The position numbers were made by a program, and so were the translations under genes. Under the pieces are notes generated by a model that saw only the letters and a program-made list of their open reading frames with translations, was not told the origin of the DNA and made no database searches. From Silene latifolia (Eukaryota > Streptophyta > Magnoliopsida > Caryophyllales > Caryophyllaceae): a stretch of DNA of 64,000 nt. The first letter of the stretch is position 1, and every line of letters begins with the position of its first letter. Location of the stretch: NCBI RefSeq assembly GCF_048544455.1, contig NC_133538.1, positions 21,190,469 to 21,254,468 of the forward strand, read 5' to 3'. Of this stretch, positions 10,174 through 21,900 are shown piece by piece.

Positions 10174-12330
10174 ATGGAAGATGCTATCAACAAGCTCACG
10201 GAGGCCGTGAACCTCATGATGACCCGAATGGATGTGATCGAGTCTAAGTTGGTTGAAGATTCCTCTTCATCTACTCCACCTCGACGATTTGGAGAAACGG
10301 TTCAAGTTCATCGAGGACCGTTTGAAGCTCTCCCAAGGGAAGAATATCCACTATGAGAATGCTAGGGCCTATGCCCCAGTTCAGGACAAGTTGCCCACGA
10401 ACATGGTACTCACTGACATCCCCAAGTTCAAGGGCACCAAGATCCGATTCACCATGTTAAGGCCTATAAAGGGTACTTAGCACTGAAGGGAGTACCTGCT
10501 GATATGCTCTCTGAAATTTTTGCCCAATCTTTAGGAGAACACCCAAAGGCTTGGTTCTATAATCTTGACCTCAAGAACTTCCCCACTTTCAAAGATATTA
10601 CGGTGGAGTTCTGTAAGCACTATGCTGACAATGTTGAGATTCAAACCAACATAAGAACTTTGGAGGTTATGACACAAAAGGAGAAGGAGGGTTTTACTGA
10701 ATTCCTCGCAAGATGGCGCGCTGAAAGCGTGAAGCTAGCTAAAAAGCCTGATGAAGTTGAAATGGTAGATAAGTTCGTGAAGAATTTACGACCGGTTTAC
10801 CGTAATGCTCTAAAATACCAAAATTTTGGTTCTTTCAAAGAATTGATAAGGATCGGGATAAAGGTAGAGGACGATGTCCGAATTGCTGAAGCTGAGAAGC
10901 CAAAGGGATACCAAGGGGCTTCATCATCAAAAGCAAAAGCACCCGCAGCGGCCCATTTTGTTGACACCGTCAATCTCTTAGATGGACAAAAAGGCCTCCG
11001 CGCCAAGCTCGAGGGTATTCACGATATCGGATGCACTTACGCCTATGCTCTTCAAAGGCTCATGGCCCAAGGAAAGTTGAAGCCCATTGGTCCAACTCCG
11101 GACCCTCCTGCTGATCAACAAGGCAAATGGTATAAACCGAATGCCTACTATGCCTTTCATCAAGGGAAGGGACACGATACTGAAAGGTGCTTTAGACTAA
11201 AGCACGAAATTCAAGATATGATTGAGAACGGAACGCTCCCAATCCCGGCCATAAAGCCCAACAACGTCACCAATCCATTTGGCGACCACACTAACTTTGT
11301 CTCTACCGAAGATAGTGTCGATTACTCTCACTTGATTCGCCCATGTCGTCTAAAAGGGGTTTTCGTCGGAATAATATTCGTGGATTGCTCCGAATTCCTA
11401 CCAAGCTCGAGAAACGAGATCACATTCGGGGATTTTATTGTCGATTGTACTCCTTACATACTCCGAAGCGGCAATGAAATCAATGGCGTTTGGGCCGATG
11501 ACGAGGATGATGTTTACCTCGTCAAAGGTGCGACAATTCCTCACACCCAAGAAGAAATCTTAAAAGTGAGGCAAGATGCCCTAGAGTCAAACCATTTGAC
11601 TAGATCCGGGCGCCCATACCGTGTGGAGAAAGCTAAGGATATCCCGAGTAAGGCACCTCAAAAGGAGCCGGCAGTGGTCGAAGTTCTTGGTGAAGGGTCG
11701 ACCTCCGAGGCTTCCCTCATCAAGCAACTCCAAAAGACTAAGGCCGACGTATCTATCTGGCAACTTATCTTGAGCTCTTCCGAGCATCGTCAAGCTTTGT
11801 TGCAAGCTTTGATGAACATGACCGTGTCGTCAAATACTACTCCTGCGGATATGGTCACCCACATCGCCCAGAATCGGCCTCAGATTACCAACGGTGTGAC
11901 ATTCTCCGACGAAGATCTGCCGCCGTTCGGGCCTCGACATAACCTGGCCCTCTATATTGCTACCGTGTGTCTCAACAAGCATATCCCTATGACCTTGGTT
12001 GACGACGGATCGGCCGTCAACGTACTCCCCTCGAAAACGGCGCATATTCTGGGCTTGGAGAAGAATGACTTCATCCCCACTACGCAGACAGTTCGGGCAT
12101 TCGATGGCACTGTGCGTCGAGTGAGTGGACTTGTCGACCTGGTAGTACAGACTGGGCAAGTGGAAAAGAAAATAAGTTGCCAAGTGATTGACATATGTTC
12201 ATCCTTCAACTTACTGCTGGGAAGGCCTTGGATCCACGCTGCGAAGGCCGTAACATCAACGCTGCATCGAAAAATCAAGGTCCCACTCAATGGCAAAACC
12301 GTCACCATCGACGCCACGCCACCATCGTAG
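10174..12330 (+). pseudogene. Tat gag-protease
   Basis: The likely start is ATG 10174 (MEDAINKLTEAVNLMMTRMD). The reading frame shifts near 10255 and returns near 10441, after which it is open to TAG 12330. The gag core is WFYNLDLKNFPTFKDITVEF to LVKFVKNLRPVYRNAL-type sequence (about 10540-10830). A short Cys/His motif YAFHQGKGHDTERC follows at about 11150. The protease (about 11920-12260) has VDDGSAVNVLP in place of the usual D-S/T-G core and LLGRPWIHAAKA at its end, both usual in Tat. Gag forms the particle and the protease cuts the polyprotein. It is broken by two frame changes and by loss of continuity with pol. Confidence 0.9.
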
Positions 12331-13550
12331 CGGAGGAGACATTACTTCCGAAGTAAGGGTCGAAGCTACCAATGACGCATGTGGTTTCGAGATTGTCAAC
12401 ATGATCGAGCTGAACTCCGAAAATATGGATCTATATACGGGAAGTCATGTCTGCGAAGTGATTCTCAAAACTGGAAAGTATTTCGGTTTCTCTTTATATC
12501 CTAGAAAGGAGGAGGTTTTCAAGTTGAAACCACCCGTAGCCAAAGGAGTAACTTTCGGGCTTGGATATGAGCCCACTGAGAAAGATCTACGGGAAAAGAG
12601 GGGAAGAACGATCGAAGATCGAGATATTAAAATGGGACCGTATCACCTAACTCTAAACGGTCACTTCGTGAGAGCCGGGAAGAACTCCTTGCATGGACTT
12701 CCCCGAACCTATCTTTGACCCAAAGAAGAACCTCATGGTCCCAGGAATCGAAGTATTCCAAGATTGCTACTACATCCCTGAAGACATTCTGACCGTGATG
12801 CGAGTAGAAACCAAACCGGATCCAATAAATGACGAGAAAGCTATGGGTCTCCTTTTCGGTGAAGAGAAAAAGTCACCAGTACCAAACGAAGATTTGGTAA
12901 GCATGATCCTGAGAAGCGAGCGGTTCGACCCATCTACCCTCATCACCGATGTGGATCCTCTTAGGACCAACACGGGATGGCGGAAAACAATCAAGTGGAC
13001 TGACAACAAAGGACTTCTTTTCAAATTGACAACGGGAGAAGGAGAGATGTTCAAGCCAAATGATGTTACCGATTCTGAGTCTGAGTCTGAGTCGGAGTCT
13101 GAGTCTGAGATAGGTCCTAAGATTGAGTCTAAGGAGTCAGGTGTTGAAAATACCCTAGCTTTTCCTTCCTATGCACCTTTTCCTAATGGTGGTATTCCGG
13201 GCTGTCCCCGAATACCCTATCTCGCCACCGAGTTCGATCGATTGGCTCAAATGTTAGCGCATTTCGCGCAATTTCAAATCAATAATAATATGAACCAGTT
13301 TGCTTACGACTTGTCTTACTTACATTGCAATTCAAACTTTGAAAATGATTGTTTTAATAATGACATTGAGACTGAGGTCGAGGATGAACAGTTGGTCGAA
13401 GAAGAAGAAGAAGAAGAAGAAATGGAACCACCCCTACAGTTGATAAAAGGGTTAGAAGAGTACGAACAGAAAACCTCGGTCATCGAAGATACCGAAACCA
13501 TCAATGTAGGTACAACCTTAGAACCACAGGAGCTTAAAATAGGAACTACT
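12331..13550 (+). pseudogene. Tat pol linker between protease and RT
   Basis: This runs through two frames, 12331-12718 and then 12693-13550. It contains GFEIVNMIEL, LKPPVAKGVTFGLGYEPT and a long acidic region made of Ser-Glu repeats (13072-13110) and a Glu run (13399-13421). Tat elements have such a long linker of unknown function here. At least one frameshift lies at about 12700. Confidence 0.75.
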
Positions 13551-14620
13551 TTAAGTCCCACCGAAAGACAGGGGTTCATTGATTTGTTGCATGAGTTCAA
13601 AGATGTTTTCGCATGGTCCTACAAAGACATGCCAGGCATTGATCGGGAAATTGCGAGCACGGATCCCAATCAAGCCGGGATATAAGCCGGTCAAGCAGAA
13701 ACCACGCAAAATGCATACAGATTGGTCTCTGAAAGTCAAAGAAGAAATCGACAAGCAACTCAAAGCTGGGTTCATCAAGGTGTCAGAATACTCGGACTGG
13801 GTGGCTAACGTCGTTCCAGTGCCTAAGAAAGATGGTAAAGTTCGGGTTTGTGTTGACTTCCGGGATTTAAACAAGGCAAGTCCGAAGGACGATTTCCCAT
13901 TACCTCACATCGACATCCTGGTTGACAACACGGCAAAGCACGCGTTACTATCCTTTATGGATGGATACGCCTTATAATCGATCAAGATGGCGAAAGAAGA
14001 TATGCATAAGATCTGCGTTCGAACGCAATGGGAAACTATAGCTACACAAAGAATGCCTTTTGGGTTGATAAACGCAGGGGCTACATACCAGAGGACCGCG
14101 ACAACATTGTTACATGATTTGATGCACAAGGAGGTTGAGGTTTATGTCGACGACATGATTGTCAAGTCAAAGGAGCGTGATGGCCACCTTGGTACATTAC
14201 GCAAATTCTTCGAGCGATTGCGCAAGTATAACATGAGGTTGAATCCACAAAAATGCGCATTCGGAGTCACATCCGGCAAACTATTGGGTCACATCATTAG
14301 CCACCGTGGCATCGAGGTGGACCCATCGAAAATAAAGGCCATAATGGAAATGCCTCACCCGAAAACCGAGAAGGAAATCCGAGGTTTCCTGGGAAGAATC
14401 CAATATATAAGTCGGTTCGTGGCAAGGCTAACTATGATATGCGAACCAATTTTCAAGAAATTGAAGGTCGGGGAACACGTCGTATGGGATGATCACTGCC
14501 AAGCCGCGTTCGATAAGATCAAAGAAATACTATCTTCCCCTCCCGTGCTTAGCCCACCAACGGCTGGGTTACCCCTTTGTTGTATCTTACATCACGGATA
14601 CTGCAATGGGGGCAATCTTT
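13551..14620 (+). pseudogene. Tat reverse transcriptase
   Basis: The domain begins with HEFKDVFAWSYKDMPGID, then shifts frame (about 13620-13690). It continues through KDGKVRVCVDFRDLNKASPKDDFPLPHID and LLSFMDGYA, meets an in-frame TAA at 13975-13977 where small deletions removed the usual GYNQ-type residues, and goes on with MPFGLINAGATYQR, the catalytic YVDDMIVK and FLGRIQYISRFVA. Another frame change occurs near 14600. It copies element RNA into DNA in the particle. The catalytic YVDD is intact, but the gene cannot make a full protein. Confidence 0.93.
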
Positions 14621-14970
14621 AACAGACACGATCGATAAAGAGGAAAGAGCGATTTACTACGTTAGTAAAAAGTTCTTGGAGTATGAAATCAAGTATACTC
14701 AACTCGAAAAGACATGTTTGGCTTTAGTATGGGCGACAAAGAAGTTACGGCACTACATGCTCAGTCATAGTGTCTGCATCCACTCGAAGATGAACCCTAT
14801 CAAATACTTGTTTGAAAAGCCGATTACGAACGGCAGAGTGTCAAGATGGACTTTAATGCTTTCCGAGTTCGACCTGAAATATGTACCGCTGAAAGTGATA
14901 AAGGGAAGGGCGGTTCGAGACTTCTGCGATAACCCGATAGAAGAAACCGAGGTTGTGGATACGTGGTCGT
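14577..14970 (+). pseudogene. Tat first RNase H (gypsy type)
   Basis: The recognisable core is ERAIYYVSKKFLEYEIKYTQ, LEKTCLALVWATKKLRHYM, and the usual tail SRWTLMLSEFDLKYV plus GRAVRDFC. The usual TDAS-type start is damaged by the frame change at about 14600-14620. In Tat elements this first domain commonly lacks some catalytic residues, and the motif expected near HTDH here reads IHSKMNP. The second RNase H follows directly. Confidence 0.85.
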
Positions 14971-14989
14971 TTCCCGACGAAGATATCGT

Positions 14990-15281
14990 TCACATAGACA
15001 ATGATACGTGGGATCTCTATTTCGATGGAGCATCGAACTATAGGGGATACGGGATAGGAGTTCTACTCATTTCACCGGAAGGTGAACATGTTCCTATTTC
15101 AATCAAGTTGGACTTTAACGTCACTAATAACGCGGTCGAATATGAAGCATGCCTACTCGGTTTGCAAAGTGCTCTCGAGTTAGGCATCAAAAAGCTTGTA
15201 GTACATGGGGACTCGTCACTAGTGATCAATCAAGTGGCCGGGACGTGGAAAACCCGAAGTGATAGCTTGGCTCCGTACTAA
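14990..15281 (+). pseudogene. Tat second, archaeal-type RNase H
   Basis: The segment has WDLYFDGASNYRGYGIGVL (first Asp), VTNNAVEYEACLLGL (Glu) and LVVHGDSSLVINQVAGTW (second Asp). This is the pattern of the extra aRNH domain acquired by Tat elements, with the D, E and D residues kept. It ends at TAA 15279-15281 (RSDSLAPY), and the expected continuation follows in the next stretch. This is the strongest lineage marker in the element. Confidence 0.9.
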
Positions 15282-16693
15282 GCGAAAATCGAGGAACTAG
15301 AAAAGTTGTTCGCCGAGGTCAAGTACGTGCACCTCCCCGCAGACGAAAACCAGGTTTGCGGATGCACTATCAAAGCTAGTTTTTATCCGATCAACATACC
15401 GATCATATGGATACTATGCCGATATGTGTCGAACGAAGATCATCACCTGCTTATGTTAATGTAATCGGAGACACAGAAGAAACCGAGGCCGAACCTTGGT
15501 ATCATGCTATTCTGAAATTTAAAGAATCAGGAGAGTATCCACCCGACATGGATAACCGCGGAAAGCGCGCTATTCGAATGCTAGCCGCTCGATTCGTTTG
15601 AACCAATGACGGACAATTGTACAAGAAGATCGCGCAGAACATCCTTCGCGATGCATAGACTCACCAACTGCGAAAAGAGTCATGGAAGAAGTCCATGACG
15701 GAGGGTGTGGCCCACACATGAACGCCCATATCTTTGGTTCGTAAAATCATGAGATTAGGGTATTATTGGACCACGATGGAGACAGATTGTCGCCAATATG
15801 TCAAACATTGCCATAATTGCCAAATCTTCGCAAACATACAAAGATGTGCCACCGTCACATCGCTATATACTCGACATCACCATGGCCTTTCTCAACATGG
15901 GGAATCGACATTATCGGAAAGGTCAACCCATCTGGAACAGGTGGGCATTGCTTCATGTTAGTCGCCATCGATTACTTCACGAAGTGGGTGGAAGTGAAAT
16001 CGTACAAGGTTCTACAAGCGAAGCAGGTAGCAAAGTTCATTCAGAATGAAATCATTTGCAGATATGGGGTGCCGCATGAGGTCATTAGCGATCATGGCAC
16101 TCACTTCCAGGCTGAAACTGCCGTAATACTTGAAAAGTATAAAATCAAACACCACAAGTCGTCACCGTATCGACCTCAAACAAATGGTGCGGTGGAAGCC
16201 GCTAACAAGACAATCACTGTAATTCTCAGAAAGATGACCGACAATTATCGCGAGTGGCCAGAAAAGATACCATTCGCACTTTGTGGGGATACGAACATCT
16301 ATTCGCACACCCACCGGAGCAACTCTGTTCTATTTGACATATGGGATGGAAGCGTTCACCTATCGAATTAGAGATACCTTCTTTAAGGATTCTGTTAGAA
16401 AGTCGTCCCCTCAAGCCGATCGGCTACAAGCCAGGTACGATTCCTTGGTCATGCTCGACGAGCGACGGTTAAATGCATTACACCATGTTCAACTCTATCA
16501 GAAAAGGATACAAAGGGCATTTAACAAGAAGGTGAAACCTCGAGGAATAAAAGATGGGGATTTAGTCCTAAAGTCCGTTCGCGCTTTACTACCAATTGAC
16601 CCGAGGGGAAAATTCAAGCCGAATTGGGCGGTCCTTACAGTAAAGAAGATATTATCGGGAGGGGCGATCGACCGACGATCTAGATGGAAATGA
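15282..16693 (+). pseudogene. Tat integrase
   Basis: The N-terminal part includes EAEPWYHAILKF (15500s), the zinc-finger region VHDGGCGPHMNAH (about 15690-15725) and CHNCQIFAN, with stops at 15600 and 15657. The core in another frame (15817-16371) has the DDE residues in WGIDIIGKV, SDHGTHF and NGAVEAANK. The C-terminal part (16283-16693), again in another frame, contains LDERRLNALHHVQLYQKRIQ and GDLVLKSVRALLP. I see no chromodomain. It joins element DNA to the genome, but this copy is broken in at least four places. Confidence 0.92.
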
Positions 16694-17483
16694 CTTTGCG
16701 AATCCGACGAATTTGGATCAACTGAAGAAATACTATCCTTAGAACTCACTCTCAATGTCATAAAATAAAATTTTGAATTGCAGTGCTCGTGAGCGAGTCT
16801 AGGCCTCGGCACTTTTGCTTCGCTGTTTTTTTGTGCGTTATAAATCGATGATTGTAGCGCGTCTGTGGAACTACGAGCTCGGTTTGATTCTGTTGATAAC
16901 GAGATCGTAGGCGCTCTTTAAAAGAGTATAACCGACCCTTCCTTGACTAAAATGAAATTTTATGCAGAAACTGGAACTTTTAATAGATAGTAAGTCCTTT
17001 TAAAGATCGGGCGATGCCCATTACATCCTTCAAGAAAAAAAAGAAAACAGCTAGCAACAAATAATAAGTAGTAGTATTAAATAATAGATTGGAGTCGAAG
17101 GCTCCTGCGTCTTCTTTTTCCCTTTGCCTTTTGGGTCACGTGACCGAGGCTCCTGTGGAGGAGGGGTAGTTGTGTTCTGTCTAGCGCGCTTCTTAGGAGG
17201 GATCGTCATTTCCTCCCGAGGGCCCAGCCTATCTTTTACACTCAAGCGAGGACCAAGCCTCCCTTATAAGGCTGAGCCCGAGTGTGCCTTTGAACCCAAC
17301 CGTTTCCACACACCTGTCGCCTGTGAGTCAGTCTTAGGAGTCTTCTCAGTCTTAGCACTCGACGTAGGCTAGGATGAGGATATAGGTTCAGATGAGTAGT
17401 GTCAAGTCTCGGAATGAGCTTTATCTAACGGTTTAGGCAAAGATGCCGAGTCATATAGATGTAGGTTTGTGTTGGAAACATAA

Positions 17484-17612
17484 AATATGAAAAACCCGCT
17501 GAAAAGAAAGAAGGCGTGGAAGAAAAATATGAAAAGCCCGCTGAAAAGAAAGAAGGCGGTGGCAAGAAATGATGAATACTCGCTGAAAAGAAAGGAGGCG
17601 AGGAGAAGAGTG
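17484..17612. repeat. 42-bp tandem repeat, three copies
   Basis: Each unit has a constant loop around CTGAAAAGAAAGAAGG between short arms that change. The arms are CCGC/GCGG in unit 2 (from about 17538) and CTCGC/GCGAG in unit 3 (from 17579). Unit 1 keeps only CGC/GCG. The period of the cores (17495, 17537, 17579) is 42 bp. Confidence 0.75.
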
Positions 17613-18049
17613 ACAGAATGTTCCCAACAAGAGTGATATGTGATGTCTAAGTGTTCTCATAAAATTAACTTTGTGTTTAGTGTCCGGCGAAGCCAACGTT
17701 GTTCCTCTGTGAGTTTAATCCACCTTGTCAATGCAAAGTGATCTTGATTCCCATGTGCCCTCGGGAGCACGCCCATGCCATACGATATCTCCGTCCCAAG
17801 TTCGATGACCTTGTGATTCCCATTTGCCATCTTTTGGCGCCGGAACGGCCGATTTACATTTCTACCCTCGACAAGTCCATATTTGAATTAAAGCCCAGCA
17901 CACTTACGGTTTTATTTTCTTTTTTTGTTTTGCGGTAGCGGGCTACGCCCACGTTGTTTACGAGTCATATAGAATGTCTGAGTCGCATTTCATGCTCACC
18001 CATCAAGGTTCGATTTCAAAATTTCAAAATTCAAAATTTCAAAAACTTT

Positions 18050-18290
18050 TATGATTCGTTTCAAATTCAAAATTCGGGTCGATGGCCCATTTATTCAAAA
18101 CTTTCAACGTGTTCAAAATTTTGGGTTGATAACCCAGTCTTTCAAATTCAATTTCGAAGGGTCGATGGCCCAACATACCTTCGGGTCGATGGCCCAATTA
18201 TTCAAAATTTTCAAATTCAATTTTCGGGTCGATGACCCAGTATTTCAAATAATCCAATTTCAAGATCGATGATCCAAATGTGCTTATGTG
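18050..18290. repeat. Imperfect GGGTCGATGRCCC repeat array
   Basis: Units alternate TTCAAA-rich spacers with small inverted repeats around GAT: GGGTC-GAT-GGCCC (three times), GGGTT-GAT-AACCC, GGGTC-GAT-GACCC and GATC-GAT-GATC. A related AGGTCGATGACCA lies at about 18734. The arms differ but remain complementary, with G-U pairs allowed. Confidence 0.7.
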
Positions 18291-18349
18291 ATGATTATTG
18301 CTAGTACATTTTCTACGTTTCAAATATAGCAGGATATGCTTCAACTGGG

Positions 18350-18376
18350 GGCTCTAAAGTCTTCGACTTTAGAGCC
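18350..18376. other. Perfect 12-bp hairpin after a PPT-like tract
   Basis: The arms GGCTCTAAAGTC and GACTTTAGAGCC are separated by TTC. Directly upstream is CAACTGGGGGCTC, very like the true PPT CAAAGTGGGGGCTC at 18930-18943. It may be a remnant of another 3' end, or a structural signal. Confidence 0.7.
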
Positions 18377-18540
18377 ATTGCAAATCGGGCTCTGGCCGTT
18401 GGCTTCGAGAGACCATTATCAAGATGAAGGGGATGACATCCACTCAAAATTCAATTCAATACAAGAGTATGAAATGGAAGAATTCCGCAGCTGAAAGCAA
18501 ATGATGAAAGTGGCGGCAACTTCCTTGGAAAGTCCCGTCC

Positions 18541-18650
18541 CATTTGGGCACCTGCCAGCAGATGATAAGCTTTGGGCAAGGCCAGCAGATGATGAATTTT
18601 GGACAAACGCCAGCAGATGATAAACTTTGGGCATGTGTCAGCAGTGGCCG
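18541..18650. repeat. 28-bp tandem repeat, about four copies
   Basis: The unit GCCAGCAGATGATAA plus CTTTGGGCA recurs three times, with a last partial copy GTCAGCAGTGG. It lies in the Tat 3' UTR. Confidence 0.75.
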
Positions 18651-18929
18651 AACTACGACGCGGGTTTGATTCCGTCAGAAACGGATACGTAGGCGCCTAA
18701 GGATAAGGCTCAACCCACCATTTATGCAATTTATAGGTCGATGACCAATGATGATATTTCGACACAACAGAGGCAAGAGTCAACCCCAACGAAGTTTCAG
18801 GTATGAACTCTTCTTATGGTCAAGCGAGCTTATATACGCAAGTCTAATGGACTATAAACGACCCGAAAAATCCTCAGGTCGAGAGGGACCTGGGGTATAC
18901 TTTGACTTTCGCCTTGTCCAAGCCTCAGT

Positions 18930-18943
18930 CAAAGTGGGGGCTC
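18930..18943 (+). other. Tat polypurine tract
   Basis: CAAAGTGGGGGCTC ends immediately before TGTAGATACC of the 3' LTR. This is the expected place and composition for the plus-strand primer. Confidence 0.8.
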
Positions 18944-21900
18944 TGTAGATACCCGTATCCGTCGATATTGGAATTTATAGAGAACCCGACAAACACCCGA
19001 TGATGATAGGACACATGTATTCTTTAGTTGTCATTGTCATTATTTGGGTTCGTTTTACGATGTAGAATGGGCGTCGTCGATGAAGTATTTTATTAATTTA
19101 AATGATATTTAAATTAATGTTTTTTTAGTGAGTTCATTTTATTATTTTAAATGATATTTAAATTAATGTTTTTTTAGTGAGTTCATTTTGTTATTTTAAA
19201 TGATATTTAAATTAATGTTTTTTTAGTGAGTTCATTTTATTATTTTAAATGATATTTAAATTAATGTTTTTTTAGTGAGTTCATTTTATTAATTTAAATG
19301 ATATTTAAATTATGGTTTTTTTAGGTGAATTCAATTTATCTTATTTTATTTTGAATTTATTTTCCCAAGTTTATTTTATTGAAAATAAAATAAATATTTG
19401 ATTTGAAAAAATCATTTTATGAATATATTTGATTTGAAAAGTCATTTATTTTAATGGGTTAATTGATTTGAAAAATCGATTTTAAAAGCGAAGGAAACTC
19501 GTTTTTACACTTGTTCTTGAGCTCGTTTTTTAGCTCGGTTTTTGAGCCCGTTTCCTTTACGAATTGGCACGAATCTCGAGTACACTAACCCACCTAAGCC
19601 TCTACCCATCCACCCTTGTTCGAACCCCCCAAACCATGGCCCAAATTCCATCCCAAACACCTCCCCAAACAGCCCGCAACAAACGAGCAGCCCCCCCTGT
19701 TTTGGCAGCTCAATCTCGAGCCCAAAACCCGCTCCAAACACTACCAAGACCCGTGCCCATTAACCCTAACCCATACCCTAGTATACTACCCATATTATCC
19801 TAGCTTAATCACCAAGAAAACCTCCAAAACGAACCCTAGAAACCCCCCCAAAAGCTGCTGGACAGCAGCTATGTTCAGCAAGCCCGATTGCCCCTCCCTC
19901 TCTTTTAACCTATTTTAACTCCTTATAAATACCACCCCTTCACCATACATTCATTCCTCTAAGTTCTCCACACATCCAAGCATCACATACAAGCTTTAAA
20001 CCTCAGAAACAAACCCTAAACATCCTTCAAAAACCCTAAACAAAACCGACACACAAACTGAAACTGTTTGTGTGTCCTCTTCGAAAACCCATTCGTTCCT
20101 CCATCAAACCTCCATAAAAATTCGAGTTTCTTGTTCCTAATTAACCACATAACATCCATCTACACATTAGACAAAGATTTACGAGCCAAATTGCCCTTGA
20201 GAGTACACGAGATCCCTCGAAAAACAGAGTGAAATAACACTCTGTTTTCGCGGTTTCTTCTTGTCTGTCCAGTTCTGTTTGTGCTCGTTTTTCGTGCCCA
20301 ATAACCCAAAACGAGCAGGGGTTGCTTTAAGATCCTTGTTCTCCTCTCTTTCTAGTTTCCAAAACATCTTTCGGATCGAATTTTCGTCGTGAAACGAGGG
20401 AGATATCACTGTTTTAAAATCGCTGTCCAGAAACTTTCCAAAACGCGTGTTTGCTTTATTCTTCGTCGACGACGGCCTCTCGAGATAAAATCTACCATCG
20501 ATTACGACCCAAGACGGTGTCAACGATACATGTAGGTTGAGGGTGCATCAAATCCCCTTTTCTCTCCTTTTTTATTTCGTTTTTTTATGCCTTTTTTTAT
20601 AGTTTGTTTTTTGTTTGTTTTCGTTTTGTTTATCGTTTGTTTTAATTAACTATGAAACTAGTTAGTCCGAGTATGAGTTAAAGTACCACCACGAACACCC
20701 GCGTTGACTTGAGATGGGAAAAGAAACCGCTACTTCTGTCGGTCGTACACCCCCGTCTCATTTACATATCCTCGTGTTCAAGGTAGGGCATAAATAAAAC
20801 AATTGTCTAACTTCGTTCTTCGCTTTCGACCCCCTTTTGTTTCGGCCAAATCGACATACCCTAGGACCCGTTGTATGTTAGTCTAACCTCTGATTGTTAA
20901 CCTATGACGTATTTAGATGACATTAATTTAATTTAATAACCTAATTAGACACGATAGGTGGCTTCGACGTAAGTTATAAAATCAATCGACGATTCGTAAA
21001 TAATTGAATGCACTCTCTCTTTCACCTAATTTCTCGCTAGTATAAGAGTGCGTGATTAGCACCTTCTTATTGACACTCGATGAGTTAAATTAATTAGCGA
21101 ATTTGACCTAATTAGACCCTTTAGGCCGTGTAGGATGCACCCTTGCGCGACAATCAATCAACATCGTTTCTAACTCGTTTTCTAACTTGTTTCCTATCCC
21201 TTTTCGCAATCATTCGATCTAATCAATGAATCTAACTTAGGAACTAGGTTGGCTTTGTCTTGGCCGTGAGGGTGGCCGTTGGTTTGGGCCGTGGGGTGGC
21301 CGTTTTCTTTTCCTTTCTCGTTTTGTTTTTATACCGTTTGTTTTCTCGTTGTTTCGTTGTTTGTAATTTATCGTTGGTTTATCGAGTTGTAATCTTTCAA
21401 GTTAGCTTTCTTTTATTGAGTCAAAACCTTTTCAAAAACCTTGGTCTTGTTTGGTTAGACGGTTGTTCCCCAATGCTTGTAGGAGCGTAGTAAACCGCGT
21501 GTTGTCTAAAGCAACATGGCCCGGTTTATGCTAATGCATGCTTTGGTGCGTAGCCCTATGTCTAATTCGATGAGATTAAGCGCGAGCACGCATTACGAGG
21601 AGTGACCCAAGGACCGTGGGTCATGTGAGCCGTGGGCCACCCTCATGTGCACGGTTTTCAAGGCCCAATGGCCGTGTGTTTTGTGTCGTGTTTTGAGTTG
21701 TATGTAGCAATTGTAATTAGATCGAGTTGTAATTTATATATCGTTGTGTCGGCATGAAATGCCTGGTTTGTAATAGGTAGATCCCAACGGCTCCCCCATT
21801 CCCCCTTAAGCCTTGTTTGTTTGCTTTGAATGTTGCTAGATTAATCAACCCACATGCTAAATTACAACTTTGACAAAGTTAGTTTAGTTGCATCTAAAAC

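Larger units (their letters stand above)
16694..18943 (+). other. Tat 3' UTR with tandem repeats
   Basis: This non-coding zone runs from integrase to the 3' LTR. It holds three different tandem arrays (separate entries), a perfect 12-bp hairpin at 18350-18376 and a second PPT-like tract just before it. Repeat-rich 3' UTRs are typical of Retand/Tat elements. Short reading frames on the minus strand at 17051-17245 and 17451-17696 are not supported as genes. Confidence 0.75.

Noticed and set aside
17051..17696. Minus-strand ORFs in the Tat 3' UTR (possible antisense accessory gene)
   Set aside because: Some Tat relatives have an antisense ORF here, but these frames are short, low-complexity or run across the 42-bp repeats, so I could not support one.
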